Numbered from the stretch's first letter, positions 39,983 to 49,581 are shown. The stretch is 55,893 nt of DNA from Roseburia sp. CAG:10041_57 (GCA_001916965.1 MNTL01000064.1:1-55893), one strand, 5' to 3'. Program-made: numbers and translations. The notes: generated from the sequence alone by a model not told the origin.

Positions 39983-42058
39983 ATGAGTTTTCATAAAAAA
40001 GCATTGTACACAGATATGACGCAGAATTATCTGACTCCTGTGGAGCCTATGTCTCATACCAGAGTAAAAGTACGTTTCAGAACAGGACGTGGAAATGTTG
40101 ACAGAGTCACGATCTGCTATAATGGTCAGAAAGCAATTATGCGAAAAGACAGCTTTGATGATATGTTTGACTATTATGCTTATCACATACGCTTAACAGA
40201 TGAACCGATATATTATCATTTTGAAGTTGAAGCAGAGGATGAGAGCTGTTATTATAATTGGCTGGGTATCAGTAAGAGTGAAGAAGCCCGGTATGATTTT
40301 ATTCTGGTGCCCGGATTTGCCACCCCGGATTGGGCAAAAGGCGCAGTTGTATATCAGATCTATGTTGACCGCTTTTACAATGGTGATTCCTCTAATGATG
40401 TAGTAAATGATGAATATTATTACCAGGGCAGACCGGTAAAGCATGCCGGACACTGGAATGACCCTGTAAGCCGCACGGATGAGGGAACCTTCTATGGCGG
40501 AGATCTTCAGGGCATCATAGATAAAATGGACTATCTGGAAGGACTGGGAGTAGAGGTTCTATACCTGAATCCGATTTTTGTATCACCTTCGAGTCATAAA
40601 TATGATATTCAGGATTACAGACATATAGATCCACATTTTGGTAAGATCGTGAATAGAGAAGAATGTGGTCTAAAAGATGGATATGAGCAGTATCGTGGCA
40701 TTACTACCGATAGAGAGAACCTGGAAGCCAGTGACCGGTTATTTGCCAGGCTGGTAGAAGAAGCTCACAAGCGCGGTATGAAGGTCATTCTGGATGGTGT
40801 TTTCTATTGCTGTGGTTCATGGCACCGCTTTATGGATAAAGAAGGTATTTATGCCAATGGAGATACCTGTAGCATAAAGGGTGCATATCAGGATTCCAAC
40901 AGCCCTTACCGGGAATATTTTCAGTATAAGAATCCACAGGATGCCAACTCCTATGAGAACTGGTGGGGCTATGAAGCTTATGCCAAATTCAATTATGAGA
41001 ATTCACGCAAGCTGTATGAGTATATTCTGTCTGTTGCTGTAAAATGGGTATCGAAACCATTCTGTGCAGATGGCTGGAGAGTAGATGTTGCAGCCAGTGT
41101 AGGCAATAACAGAGAATGGAATCATCATTTCTGGCAGGATTTTCGCAAAGCAGTGAAGACTGCCAATCCGGAAGCGCTGATTATTGCAGAGCATTATGGC
41201 CCTGCCAAGAGCTGGCTTATGGGTGGCGAATGGGATTCTGTCATGAACTGTGAGGCATTCATGGAGCCTGTATCCTGGTTCCTGACAGGAATGGAGAGAC
41301 ATGCAAACCAGTATAGGAGGGAATGGCTGGGCAATTCTGATATTTTCTGGACATCTGTAGAGACAGGCAAAATGAGTTTCACCAATCGCTGTGCAGTGAC
41401 AGCGATGAATGAATTATCCAATCATGATAATGCCAGGTTCCTGACCCGTACTAACCACACAGTAGGCAGGATTGAGAATATGCCAGGACAAAAGGCAGAA
41501 CTTGAAGTAAGTAAGGCAGTATTGCGGGAGGCTGTTATCATGCAGATGACCTGGCCCGGTTCACCGGTTATTTATTATGGAGATGAAGCGGGTGTATGTG
41601 GCTTCACAGACCCGGACAGCCGCAGAACATACCCCTGGGGACATGAGGATAAAGAGCTGATAGGTTTCTACAGGGCAATGATACGGATTCATAAACAGAA
41701 TCCCGAATTAAAGACAGGTTCCATTCTGGTCTTATATGCACAGCCCTACGTAACGGCTTATGCCCGGTTCACGCAGAAAGAGCAGACAATTGTAATTATT
41801 AACTGCGGAGAATCCATAAAGGATATTTCCATGCCAGTATGGCAGGCAGGAATACCGGTGGAGACTACGATGGAACGTATCATGGTAACAACAAGAGATG
41901 GTTATAATACAGAATCCGCAGAGCTTCCTGTGCATAGAGGAAAACTGAAAGTATCCTTGCTTCCACAGTCTGGAATTGTATTAAAACACCGCAATAAAAA
42001 GTTTGCAAAGCAGAGAAATTTTTTGAAGGTGCCTATTGACTTCCATAGTCGTTTCTGA
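39983..42058 (+). CDS. GH13 alpha-amylase/neopullulanase-like enzyme
   Basis: The 691-residue protein has no signal peptide, so it acts in the cytoplasm. An N-terminal beta domain (about 1-115) resembles the CBM34-type domain of neopullulanases. The catalytic barrel begins VVYQIYVDRFYNGD and GGDLQGIIDKMDYLEGLGVE. The triad is complete: D368 in GWRVDVA, E403 in IIAEHYG and D482 in SNHDNARF. Region I, usually DxVFNH, reads DGVFYCCG (271-278), so the Asn and His are replaced by Tyr and Cys. Cyclomaltodextrinase or maltogenic activity is likely. ATG 39983 follows GGGAGG. The terminator is at 42084. Confidence 0.85.
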   Translation: MSFHKKALYTDMTQNYLTPVEPMSHTRVKVRFRTGRGNVDRVTICYNGQKAIMRKDSFDDMFDYYAYHIRLTDEPIYYHFEVEAEDESCYYNWLGISKSEEARYDFILVPGFATPDWAKGAVVYQIYVDRFYNGDSSNDVVNDEYYYQGRPVKHAGHWNDPVSRTDEGTFYGGDLQGIIDKMDYLEGLGVEVLYLNPIFVSPSSHKYDIQDYRHIDPHFGKIVNREECGLKDGYEQYRGITTDRENLEASDRLFARLVEEAHKRGMKVILDGVFYCCGSWHRFMDKEGIYANGDTCSIKGAYQDSNSPYREYFQYKNPQDANSYENWWGYEAYAKFNYENSRKLYEYILSVAVKWVSKPFCADGWRVDVAASVGNNREWNHHFWQDFRKAVKTANPEALIIAEHYGPAKSWLMGGEWDSVMNCEAFMEPVSWFLTGMERHANQYRREWLGNSDIFWTSVETGKMSFTNRCAVTAMNELSNHDNARFLTRTNHTVGRIENMPGQKAELEVSKAVLREAVIMQMTWPGSPVIYYGDEAGVCGFTDPDSRRTYPWGHEDKELIGFYRAMIRIHKQNPELKTGSILVLYAQPYVTAYARFTQKEQTIVIINCGESIKDISMPVWQAGIPVETTMERIMVTTRDGYNTESAELPVHRGKLKVSLLPQSGIVLKHRNKKFAKQRNFLKVPIDFHSRF

Positions 42059-42083
42059 TAATATTTTATAGATTGTTGTAATG

Positions 42084-42121
42084 ATAAGCGCATGCTTGGC
42101 ATAAAAGCATGCGCTTATTTG
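42084..42121 (+). terminator. Terminator after the GH13 gene
   Basis: ATAAGCGCATGC (42084-42095) pairs perfectly with GCATGCGCTTAT (42107-42118), loop of 11 bases, then TT. It is only 32 bp before the helicase start, so it may also work as a leader element of that gene. Confidence 0.75.
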
Positions 42122-42152
42122 TGTGGGTTTTGAGAATAGAAAGTAGGTATAT

Positions 42153-43760
42153 ATGGAAACAGTCAGATTTGATGAGTTAGATTTGTGTCAGGAGATACTG
42201 CGTGGTGTGAAGGAAATGGGATTTGAGGAAGCTTCTCCCATTCAGGCACAGGCGATTCCTGTAGCCATGCAGGGCTATGATGTGATCGGACAGGCGCAGA
42301 CAGGTACCGGTAAGACGGCAGCCTTCGGTATTCCTGTATTGGAAAAGGTTAATCTGAACAAAGACATTAAGCATCCACAGGCATTGATCCTGTGTCCGAC
42401 TAGAGAGCTGGCAGTACAGGCAGCAGAAGAGATCAGAAAGCTTGCCAAGTATATGCACGGTATAAAGGTACTCCCTATTTATGGTGGACAGGATATCAAT
42501 AAGCAGATCCGTGCGCTGAAGGGCACGCAGGTTATTATTGGTACACCAGGTCGTGTGATGGATCATCTGCGCCGTAAGACCATTCGTTGTGACTATGTAA
42601 ATACAATTGTTCTGGATGAAGCAGATGAAATGCTGAACATGGGATTCAGAGAGGATATTGAGACTGTTCTTGAGTATATCCAGACGGAAGACAGACAGAC
42701 AATCCTTTTCTCTGCTACCATGCCTAAGGCAATTCTTGAGATTACCAAGAACTACCAGAAGCCGGATGCCAAGATGATCAAGGTCGTAAAGAAGGAGCTT
42801 ACCGTTCCAAAGATTGAGCAGTATTATCTGGATGTGAAACGCAAGGATAAGATAGAAGTCCTGACAAGGTTACTGGATTTCTATGAGCCAAAGCTTTCTT
42901 TGGTATTTTGTAATACCAAGAAGATGGTAGATGATCTGACAGAGGTATTAAAGGGCAGAGGATATTTCGCAGAGGGACTTCACGGCGATATGAGCCAGGC
43001 ACAGCGTGACCGTGTTATGAAGAGCTTCCGCAATGGCAAGACAGATATTCTCATTGCAACAGATGTGGCAGCCCGCGGTATTGATGTAGATGATGTGGAA
43101 GCAGTATTCAACTATGATATTCCACAGGACGACGAATACTATGTACATCGTATCGGCAGAACCGGCCGTGCAGGAAGAACCGGTCGTTCCTTTACTTTTG
43201 TAAAGGGCAAGGAAGTCTATAAATTAAAAGATATCATGCGTTATTGTAAAACCAAGATTCTTGCAATGCCAGTGCCATCCTTAAATGACGTGAACCAGAT
43301 GAAGATGGAGAAGGTCATGGATAAGGTAGCTTCCATTATAGAGGAAGAAGATCTGACAGCAATGATCAATATGATCGAAGAACAGGTCAATGCTGCAGAT
43401 TATACTGCAATGGATATCGCAGCAGCTTTCTTAAAGATGTACCTGGGACAGAATGAGGTCAATGAAGAGGAGTCTTCCGGGAATGGAGACTTTGATTTTG
43501 AAAATACCGGAGCAGAAGAAGGTATGGTACGTCTCTTCATTAATATTGGTAAGGCACAGAAAGTCAGAGCAAAGGATATTCTGGGTGCAATCGCAGGCGA
43601 GGCGAACATTCCGGGTAAGCTGGTAGGTGCAATCGACCTGTATGATAAATATACATTTGTAGAAGTACCAAAGGAAAATGCCAAAGATGTCTTAAAGGCA
43701 ATGAAAAACGTAAAGATTAAGGGTAAGGCAATTAATATAGAGCCTGCCAATGCAAAATAA
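42153..43760 (+). CDS. DEAD-box RNA helicase with C-terminal DbpA-type RNA-binding domain
   Basis: The 535-residue ATP-dependent RNA helicase has Q motif SPIQAQAIPVAM, Walker A AQTGTGKTAAF (about 48-58), PTRELAVQ, TPGRVMDHL, DEAD box VLDEADEMLNMG, SAT in LFSATMPK, and the second RecA domain with ATDVAARGIDVDDVE and HRIGRTGRAGRTG. After a helical linker (about 375-455), residues 460-535 (VRLFINIGKAQKVRAKDILG and GAIDLYDKYTFVEVP) form a DbpA/CsdA RNA-binding domain, as in the Firmicute helicases CshA/DeaD. It acts in ribosome assembly and mRNA decay, more so in the cold. The ATG is at 42153. Confidence 0.92.
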   Translation: METVRFDELDLCQEILRGVKEMGFEEASPIQAQAIPVAMQGYDVIGQAQTGTGKTAAFGIPVLEKVNLNKDIKHPQALILCPTRELAVQAAEEIRKLAKYMHGIKVLPIYGGQDINKQIRALKGTQVIIGTPGRVMDHLRRKTIRCDYVNTIVLDEADEMLNMGFREDIETVLEYIQTEDRQTILFSATMPKAILEITKNYQKPDAKMIKVVKKELTVPKIEQYYLDVKRKDKIEVLTRLLDFYEPKLSLVFCNTKKMVDDLTEVLKGRGYFAEGLHGDMSQAQRDRVMKSFRNGKTDILIATDVAARGIDVDDVEAVFNYDIPQDDEYYVHRIGRTGRAGRTGRSFTFVKGKEVYKLKDIMRYCKTKILAMPVPSLNDVNQMKMEKVMDKVASIIEEEDLTAMINMIEEQVNAADYTAMDIAAAFLKMYLGQNEVNEEESSGNGDFDFENTGAEEGMVRLFINIGKAQKVRAKDILGAIAGEANIPGKLVGAIDLYDKYTFVEVPKENAKDVLKAMKNVKIKGKAINIEPANAK

Positions 43761-43779
43761 AATAGATTTCAGAGCAAAG

Positions 43780-43815
43780 GATGTTTCATATCGTGGATAT
43801 GGAGCATCTTTTTTT
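43780..43815 (+). terminator. Terminator after the DEAD-box helicase gene
   Basis: GATGTTTCATATC (43780-43792) pairs with GATATGGAGCATC (43796-43808) over 13 bp with two G-T pairs, loop GTG, followed by seven T. Confidence 0.88.
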
Positions 43816-43917
43816 ATACCTAAATTTCAAGAACATTTTACATAACTGTGATTATGAAGTTTACACAGGGCTGGTATTGTTAGTGTTGTAAGCGAAGAGA
43901 AAGGACAGGGATGAAGA

Positions 43918-44958
43918 TTGGAATCTAAAATTGTTTTACAGGATATTGAGAAAGCATATGGAAAGGACGCTCCCGTTATTGAGGATCTGAATCTGGAGAT
44001 AGAAGAAGGCAGCTTTACTGTATTATTAGGACCTTCCGGCTGTGGCAAATCTACGACACTGCGTATGATCGCCGGATTAGAGCAGGAGACCAAAGGAACC
44101 TTATCCATAAGTGGTAAAGACATGAAAGAGGTCAAGCCGGGAGACAGAGGAATTGCAATGGTGTTTCAGAACTATGCACTCTATCCGACTATGACTGTAA
44201 AAGAAAATATAGAGTTTGGTTTAAAGAACTGTAAAGTACCTAAGGCAGAGAGAGAAGCAAGAATCCGGGAGGTGAGCATGTCAGTCGGTCTGGAAGAATA
44301 CCTCAACAGAAAACCCAATGCCTTATCAGGTGGACAAAGACAGAGAGTAGCACTTGCAAGAGCCATGGTAAAGAAACCGGAAGTATTTCTGATGGATGAG
44401 CCTCTGTCAAATCTGGATGCCAAGTTAAGAACGCAGTTAAGGACTGACTTGATAGAGCTTCATCATAAGCTGGGTTCTACCTTTGTATATGTGACACACG
44501 ATCAGGTAGAAGCCATGTCTATGGGAACACATATCGTATTAATGCATCAGGGTAAGATCATGCAGCAGGGAACGCCATATGAGATTTATCATAATCCGGA
44601 CAATGTATTTACGGCACAGTTCATAGGCACACCGCCAATGAACATTCTGGAGATGAACCGTGATTTCGACATAGAAAGTTGTCCTTATCTCCAGGCTGCT
44701 TATGCGGGCTTTCGTCCGGAATATGTCAGACTGCTCAGAGATGGGGAAAAGGCAGAGGAGAGCGGATTACAACTCACTGGTACTGTTATCACACATGAAA
44801 TGCTGGGAACAGAGATTTTATATAAAATTGACACAGCATATGGACGCATCCAGGCGAAGATCTTTGATGACAGAGAAGCAGTCGATGGACAGGTCGAGCT
44901 CTATGTTCCACAGGATAAAATCGTGTATTTTGATGAACAGCAGCAGAGATTAAGATAG
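43918..44958 (+). CDS. ABC transporter ATP-binding protein, UgpC/MsmK/MalK type
   Basis: The 346-residue importer ATPase has an NBD with Walker A GPSGCGKST (38-46), Q-loop MVFQNYALYPTMTV, signature NALSGGQRQR, Walker B VFLMDEPLSNLD, and the D-loop and H-loop THDQVEAMSMGTHI. The C-terminal TOBE-type regulatory domain (about 240-346) has FIGTPPMNILEM and GFRPEYV, as in MalK/UgpC. It starts TTG at 43918, preceded by AGGACAGGG. Two permeases, a binding protein and a phosphodiesterase follow, so it powers uptake of a sugar-like or glycerophospho-type substrate. Confidence 0.9.
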   Translation: MESKIVLQDIEKAYGKDAPVIEDLNLEIEEGSFTVLLGPSGCGKSTTLRMIAGLEQETKGTLSISGKDMKEVKPGDRGIAMVFQNYALYPTMTVKENIEFGLKNCKVPKAEREARIREVSMSVGLEEYLNRKPNALSGGQRQRVALARAMVKKPEVFLMDEPLSNLDAKLRTQLRTDLIELHHKLGSTFVYVTHDQVEAMSMGTHIVLMHQGKIMQQGTPYEIYHNPDNVFTAQFIGTPPMNILEMNRDFDIESCPYLQAAYAGFRPEYVRLLRDGEKAEESGLQLTGTVITHEMLGTEILYKIDTAYGRIQAKIFDDREAVDGQVELYVPQDKIVYFDEQQQRLR

Positions 44959-44991
44959 AAAGAATGCAGGTTATAGAAAGGTATAATAAGT

Positions 44992-45945
44992 ATGGATATT
45001 TTAGTGCAAAACGGCGATACATTAGCCGTTCCCGGTAAAAAGGCTGTAAGAGGGCAGGAACTGGCAGTAGGAAGCAATACCGTGATCCGAAGACTACTTC
45101 CCTATCTTATGATAGCGCCTGCAATGGCAGCAAGTCTGATATTTCTGATCTACCCAATCATTTACATGTTCCGGCTGAGCTTTTATAAATGGAATATGGT
45201 AGGAGAAATGAAATTCATCGGACTGGATAATTATGTGTCATTATTTACAGACCCGGAATTCATGCAGGTATTGATGAATACATGTAAATTCACATTCTGG
45301 ACAGTGGCAGGCTCTATTATTCTTGGACTTGTTCTGGCTGTATACCTGAAAAAGGATACCAAAATCAACCGATTCATTCAGGGAATCATGTTTACACCTT
45401 ATGTACTTCCCATGATTTCCATTGCCTTTGTATGGATGTGGATCATGGATACGGATCTGGGACTTTTAAATTATGCACTGGGATTCTTTGGTGTTGATAA
45501 AGTAATGTGGCTCAATGACCCTAAAGTAGCAATGTATTCCTTGATTATTGTAAATATCTGGAAAGGTGCAGGCTATTACACCTTGATCTTTCTGTCGGCA
45601 TTACAGAGCATACCCTCTTATCTGTATGAGGCAGCAGAGCTGGATCATGCAAGCTCCAGAACTGTCTTTTTCAAGATTACACTGCCAATGCTCTCACCGA
45701 CACTGTTCTTCCTGACACTGACAGCAATTATCAGCTCATTTAAGGTATTTGAGACAGTGAACGTTATGACAGATGGCGGACCTCAGAATTCCACAATGAC
45801 ATTGGTATATTACATTTATCAGTATGGCTTCCGTTATTACAAGATTGGATATGCATCTACAGTGGGTGTTGTACTGATGGTAATCGTAAGTATCCTCACT
45901 CTTGTATACTTCTGTGGATTACAGAAAAAAGTACATTATCAATAA
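44992..45945 (+). CDS. Sugar ABC transporter permease, MalF/UgpA type
   Basis: The 317-residue permease has six membrane segments after a 35-residue cytoplasmic N-terminus. The EAA loop, EAAELDHASSRTVFFKITLP, contacts the ATPase. The second-half loop TDGGPQNSTMTLVYYIYQ is typical of MalF/UgpA/LacF permeases. The start is ATG 44992, 9 bp after GAAAGG. It lies 33 bp after the ATPase gene and 11 bp before its partner permease. It also lacks the long periplasmic loop of enterobacterial MalF. Confidence 0.9.
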   Translation: MDILVQNGDTLAVPGKKAVRGQELAVGSNTVIRRLLPYLMIAPAMAASLIFLIYPIIYMFRLSFYKWNMVGEMKFIGLDNYVSLFTDPEFMQVLMNTCKFTFWTVAGSIILGLVLAVYLKKDTKINRFIQGIMFTPYVLPMISIAFVWMWIMDTDLGLLNYALGFFGVDKVMWLNDPKVAMYSLIIVNIWKGAGYYTLIFLSALQSIPSYLYEAAELDHASSRTVFFKITLPMLSPTLFFLTLTAIISSFKVFETVNVMTDGGPQNSTMTLVYYIYQYGFRYYKIGYASTVGVVLMVIVSILTLVYFCGLQKKVHYQ

Positions 45946-45956
45946 GGAGCAATTAT

Positions 45957-46778
45957 ATGTATCGGTATATATCAAAAACGTTAAGAGGAATTATAAATAT
46001 CATACTTTTAGTCCTCTTCTTCGTTCCATTCTACTGGATGGCACTGACTTCTATTAAGACATTGGGACAGACACTACAGTTCCCACCATCATTTTTTGTA
46101 CTGGAACCACAGTGGATTAATTTTGTCAAAGCAGTCAGGGCAATTCCATTTGTTCAGTACCTGAAGAATTCCATTATTGTAACGCTGGGGATTCTGGTTT
46201 TGCAGATGATTACAGTGATTCCGGCAGCATATGCTTTTGCCAGATATGAATTCAAGGGTAAGAAGCTTGGATTTGGTATGATCCTTGCAACCATGATGAT
46301 TCCAGCGCAGCTTATTTTCCTGCCTATTTTCCTGCTGCTTAGTAAGTGGAATATGATCAATACTTACTGGTCTTTGATTCTGCCCCAGGCAACCAGTGCC
46401 TTTGGAATCTTTATGCTGAGACAGAATTTCATGCAGATTCCCGAAGAGCTGATTGAGGCAGCCAGACTGGATAAAGCAGGAGAACTCAAGATCATTACAC
46501 ATATCATGTTACCGATAGCAAGACCAACTGTAGTGACTTTGGCTATGCTTACCTTCGTGGGAACCTGGAATGATTATTTCTGGCCATCCGTATTGACAAC
46601 AACAGATGCAGTCAGAACCCTTCCTTTTGGTGTCACAATGCTAAAGACTGTAGAAGAAGGTGTGTGCCAGCACATACTTATGGCAGGCAATATTATTCTG
46701 ATGCTGCCTATTCTGATCGTATATTTCCTTGCACAGAAACAGATTATCAAAGGCTTTACCTATATGGGTGTGAAATAA
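45957..46778 (+). CDS. Sugar ABC transporter permease, MalG/UgpE type
   Basis: The 273-residue second permease has six membrane segments. The EAA loop is EAARLDKAGELKIITHIMLP, and the N-terminal VPFYWMALTSIK pattern and LNSIIVT-like LKNSIIVTLG are typical of MalG/UgpE. Near the end, the segment GTWNDYFWPSVL is conserved in the family. The ATG at 45957 lies 11 bp after the partner permease, with AGGAG upstream. It forms the translocation pore with that partner. Confidence 0.9.
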   Translation: MYRYISKTLRGIINIILLVLFFVPFYWMALTSIKTLGQTLQFPPSFFVLEPQWINFVKAVRAIPFVQYLKNSIIVTLGILVLQMITVIPAAYAFARYEFKGKKLGFGMILATMMIPAQLIFLPIFLLLSKWNMINTYWSLILPQATSAFGIFMLRQNFMQIPEELIEAARLDKAGELKIITHIMLPIARPTVVTLAMLTFVGTWNDYFWPSVLTTTDAVRTLPFGVTMLKTVEEGVCQHILMAGNIILMLPILIVYFLAQKQIIKGFTYMGVK

Positions 46779-46820
46779 GATGAGATAGAGATTCCTAATG
46801 GGAGTTTACTATATAGAACC

Positions 46821-46850
46821 GGCTGGGGAACGCCGAACCAACAGCCTTTT
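46821..46850 (+). terminator. Intercistronic hairpin before the binding-protein gene
   Basis: GGCTG (46821-46825) pairs with CAGCC (46842-46846), followed by four T; the loop may also pair GG with CC. It is weak and may attenuate transcription between the permease and binding-protein genes. Confidence 0.35.
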
Positions 46851-46884
46851 ATTAACATAGAATCGGCGTAGAAATGAGGAGAAG

Positions 46885-48252
46885 ATGAAAAAAAGAGCAC
46901 AATTACTGAGTACATTAATGGCAGCCAGCATGATGGCGGGAGCATTATCCGGCTGTGGCAGCACAGCAGCTGATAACACATCCAACACAGAAGTTACAGC
47001 AGAAGCAGTAGCAAAAGCAGATACTGCAGCAGACACAGCAAATACAGATACAGCTTCCGGGGATGTAACAGAATTAAAATACTGGTACTGCTGGACTGGC
47101 GCTACCCAGGAAAATAATATGGAGCTTGCAGAGGCTTTTAACGAGACAATCGGTAAAGAAAAAGGCATTCATGTTACCGCAGAATATCAGGGAACCTATG
47201 ATGAGTGCCATCAGAAGCTTCAGGCAGCTTTCGTTGCAAATGAGACACCTGCCCTTTCTGTTATGGAGATCAGTACAATCAGAAGATTTGCAGAGAATGG
47301 CATGCTGGAAAATCTGGATTCCTACGTAAATGAATCCGGCGTAGATATGGGCGATTTCTATGAAGGGCTTCTGCCTAACTGCTATGTAGATGATTCTATC
47401 TATGGACTTCCCTATTTAAGAAGTACTCCTATTATGTATTGTAATAATACAATCTTAAATGAAGCCGGATGGGATTACAAGGATATCAAGACCTGGGATG
47501 ACTTAAAGGCAGCAGCAACAGCAGTTCATGAGAAGACAGGAAAATACGGCGTATCCCAGTACAGCTACTTATGGACACTGGATGCATTTATGATTGAGCA
47601 TGGAAGCTCTATCCTTAATGAGACAGAAGATGCTACACTTCTTAATACTGCGGAAGGTAAGGAAGTTATTGGCTTCTGGAGAGATCTGATCGATCAGGGT
47701 ATCGTTCATGCATACAATCATACAGAACAGGATAAAGTTACAACAGATGTACAGAACCTTAACACAGCGATCTGGTTTGGTTCTACAGGAAGCTTAAAGG
47801 ATAATCTTGCAATTGCTGATGAACTTGGATTTGAACTGGGCACAGCATATATTCCAAAGGCATTGGAATATGGTACACCTACAGGCGGATGCTGCGTTGT
47901 TATGATGAGCAATATCTCTGATAAGGAAAAGGCAGCAGCGTGGGAATTCATGAAATATATGACAGAAACAGAACAGGCAATCAAGTCTTCCATTAAGACA
48001 GGTTATCTGCCATCCAGAAAGAGCGCTGGCGAGTCTGACACAATGCAGAAGTATTTTGAAGAAATGCCACTTGCCAAGGTAGCACTGGATCAGCTTCAGT
48101 TCGTAAAACGTGCAGCTTACTCTAACCCTAACTATACAGAGGCAGGTGCAGAGATTGAGAAAGCGCTGGATGCTATCTACTTAAATGGTGCAGATATTGA
48201 TTCTACACTGGCTGACCTTGAAACTAAAGTAAACAAGATCTTAAATCAGTAG
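46885..48252 (+). CDS. Extracellular solute-binding lipoprotein, family 1
   Basis: The 455-residue lipoprotein has signal peptide MKKRAQLLSTLMAASMMAGA and lipobox LSGC, with the lipidated Cys at residue 24. An Ala/Thr/Asp-rich linker to about 60 leads into the SBP_bac_1 domain: VTELKYWYCWTGATQEN, YGLPYLRSTPIMYCNN, and AVHEKTGKYGVSQYSY. These marks resemble MalE/UgpB-type binding proteins. The GAGG/GAGGAGA sites precede ATG 46885. The C-terminus ends LADLETKVNKILNQ. It captures the substrate for the two permeases upstream. Ligand identity is not certain; the phosphodiesterase next to it suggests a phosphodiester. Confidence 0.9.
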   Translation: MKKRAQLLSTLMAASMMAGALSGCGSTAADNTSNTEVTAEAVAKADTAADTANTDTASGDVTELKYWYCWTGATQENNMELAEAFNETIGKEKGIHVTAEYQGTYDECHQKLQAAFVANETPALSVMEISTIRRFAENGMLENLDSYVNESGVDMGDFYEGLLPNCYVDDSIYGLPYLRSTPIMYCNNTILNEAGWDYKDIKTWDDLKAAATAVHEKTGKYGVSQYSYLWTLDAFMIEHGSSILNETEDATLLNTAEGKEVIGFWRDLIDQGIVHAYNHTEQDKVTTDVQNLNTAIWFGSTGSLKDNLAIADELGFELGTAYIPKALEYGTPTGGCCVVMMSNISDKEKAAAWEFMKYMTETEQAIKSSIKTGYLPSRKSAGESDTMQKYFEEMPLAKVALDQLQFVKRAAYSNPNYTEAGAEIEKALDAIYLNGADIDSTLADLETKVNKILNQ

Positions 48253-48271
48253 AACAGGCAGGAAATAAGAA

Positions 48272-49567
48272 ATGGCTAATAAATTAATTGTACTTTCAGC
48301 AGATGCCATGGTGACAGAGGATTTACCTCTGTTCACCAGCCTGCCGGGATATCAGACATACTTAAATGGCGGAAGCATGATAAAAAGTGTCAGATCAATC
48401 TATCCGACTGTAACTTACCCATGCCACACCACAATGATGACCGGAAATTATCCTGACAGACATGGAGTGACCAGTAATTTCAAACTGATCATGAATGAGA
48501 AACCAACGCCATGGAACTGGTTCGCTGATGTAATCCGTTCAAAGGATATCTTCACGGCATGCAAAGAAAAAGGGCTGACTACTGCAACTGTATTCTGGCC
48601 TGTAACCGGCTGCCATAAGGATATCGACTATAAAATACCGGAGTATGTGCCACAGAATGGAGAATCTCTGGAAGATGCATTCCGCATGGCGGGCTGTGAT
48701 GAAGATATGCTTGCCATTGTAAAGAAGAACAGCACAATACTCAAAAAATACGAACATCCTTATATAGATGAGTTCATTATCGCCTGCGCCTGTGATGTCC
48801 TTCGAGAGAAGCAGCCGGATGTATTACTGATTCATCCAGCCAATATTGATGGAGCAAGGCACCAGTATGGAATTTTTAACCAGATGGTAGATCAGGCAGT
48901 CAGGGATACAGACCGTTTCGTACAGCGGCTGATGGCAGTACAGGAAGAATTGGGACTTGCAGGGCAGACCAACCTGGTAGTGACCAGCGATCATGGACAG
49001 ATGGATATCTCCAGAATCATCAATCCCAATGTCATGCTTGCAGATTATGGTTTTCTTACCGTGGACAAAGAAGGAAAAGTAACGGATTGGAAAGCATATT
49101 GCTTATCCAACGGTCTCTCAGCAGTCGTATATCTGAAGAACCCTGAAGATGAGAATACAGCACACAGAGTATTCAAACTGCTTTGCTGGATGAGAGATGA
49201 AGGAGTTTATGGAATCGGTGAAGTCTATACAGAGGCAGAAGCCAGAGAACGTTTTCATTTAGGTGGTGAATTCTCTTTTGTTATAGAATCCGATGATTAT
49301 ACTTCCTTTGGAGAAGGTGTAACCAAACCGTTGGTAGAAACCTTTGGAGATACAGATTACAGATATGGCAGAGCATCGCACGGTTATACGCCGGATAAAG
49401 GACCACAGCCTGTTTTTATGGCTAAGGGACCTGATTTTGCCGAGAAGGTAACCTTGGAAAAAGGCAGACTCATTGATGAAGCGCCAACTTATGCGGCGAT
49501 TCTTGGAGTAGACCTTCCGGATACAGACGGAACCCCTGTCAGAGAGATCATCAGAGATGCAAAATAG
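48272..49567 (+). CDS. Type I phosphodiesterase/nucleotide pyrophosphatase-like enzyme
   Basis: The 431-residue member of the alkaline phosphatase superfamily (PF01663 type) starts MANKLIVLSADAM, which holds the first metal-binding Asp (D11). The nucleophile Thr48 is in YPTVTYPCHTTMMTGNYPDRHG-like sequence (PTVTYPCHT..TG.YPDRHG). Other metal ligands are in HPANIDGARHQYG, VTSDHGQM and RASHGYTPDKGPQPVFMA. There is no signal peptide, so it acts in the cytoplasm. It is 19 bp after the binding-protein gene, in the same operon. It likely hydrolyses the imported compound, a phosphodiester or pyrophosphate. Confidence 0.85.
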   Translation: MANKLIVLSADAMVTEDLPLFTSLPGYQTYLNGGSMIKSVRSIYPTVTYPCHTTMMTGNYPDRHGVTSNFKLIMNEKPTPWNWFADVIRSKDIFTACKEKGLTTATVFWPVTGCHKDIDYKIPEYVPQNGESLEDAFRMAGCDEDMLAIVKKNSTILKKYEHPYIDEFIIACACDVLREKQPDVLLIHPANIDGARHQYGIFNQMVDQAVRDTDRFVQRLMAVQEELGLAGQTNLVVTSDHGQMDISRIINPNVMLADYGFLTVDKEGKVTDWKAYCLSNGLSAVVYLKNPEDENTAHRVFKLLCWMRDEGVYGIGEVYTEAEARERFHLGGEFSFVIESDDYTSFGEGVTKPLVETFGDTDYRYGRASHGYTPDKGPQPVFMAKGPDFAEKVTLEKGRLIDEAPTYAAILGVDLPDTDGTPVREIIRDAK

Positions 49568-49581
49568 TTGTGAAAAAACTG

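Noticed and set aside
43883..43900. Catabolite-responsive element before the sugar-type ABC operon
   Set aside because: TGTAAGCGAAGAGA agrees with the cre consensus in the left half only and has two or more mismatches in the right half.
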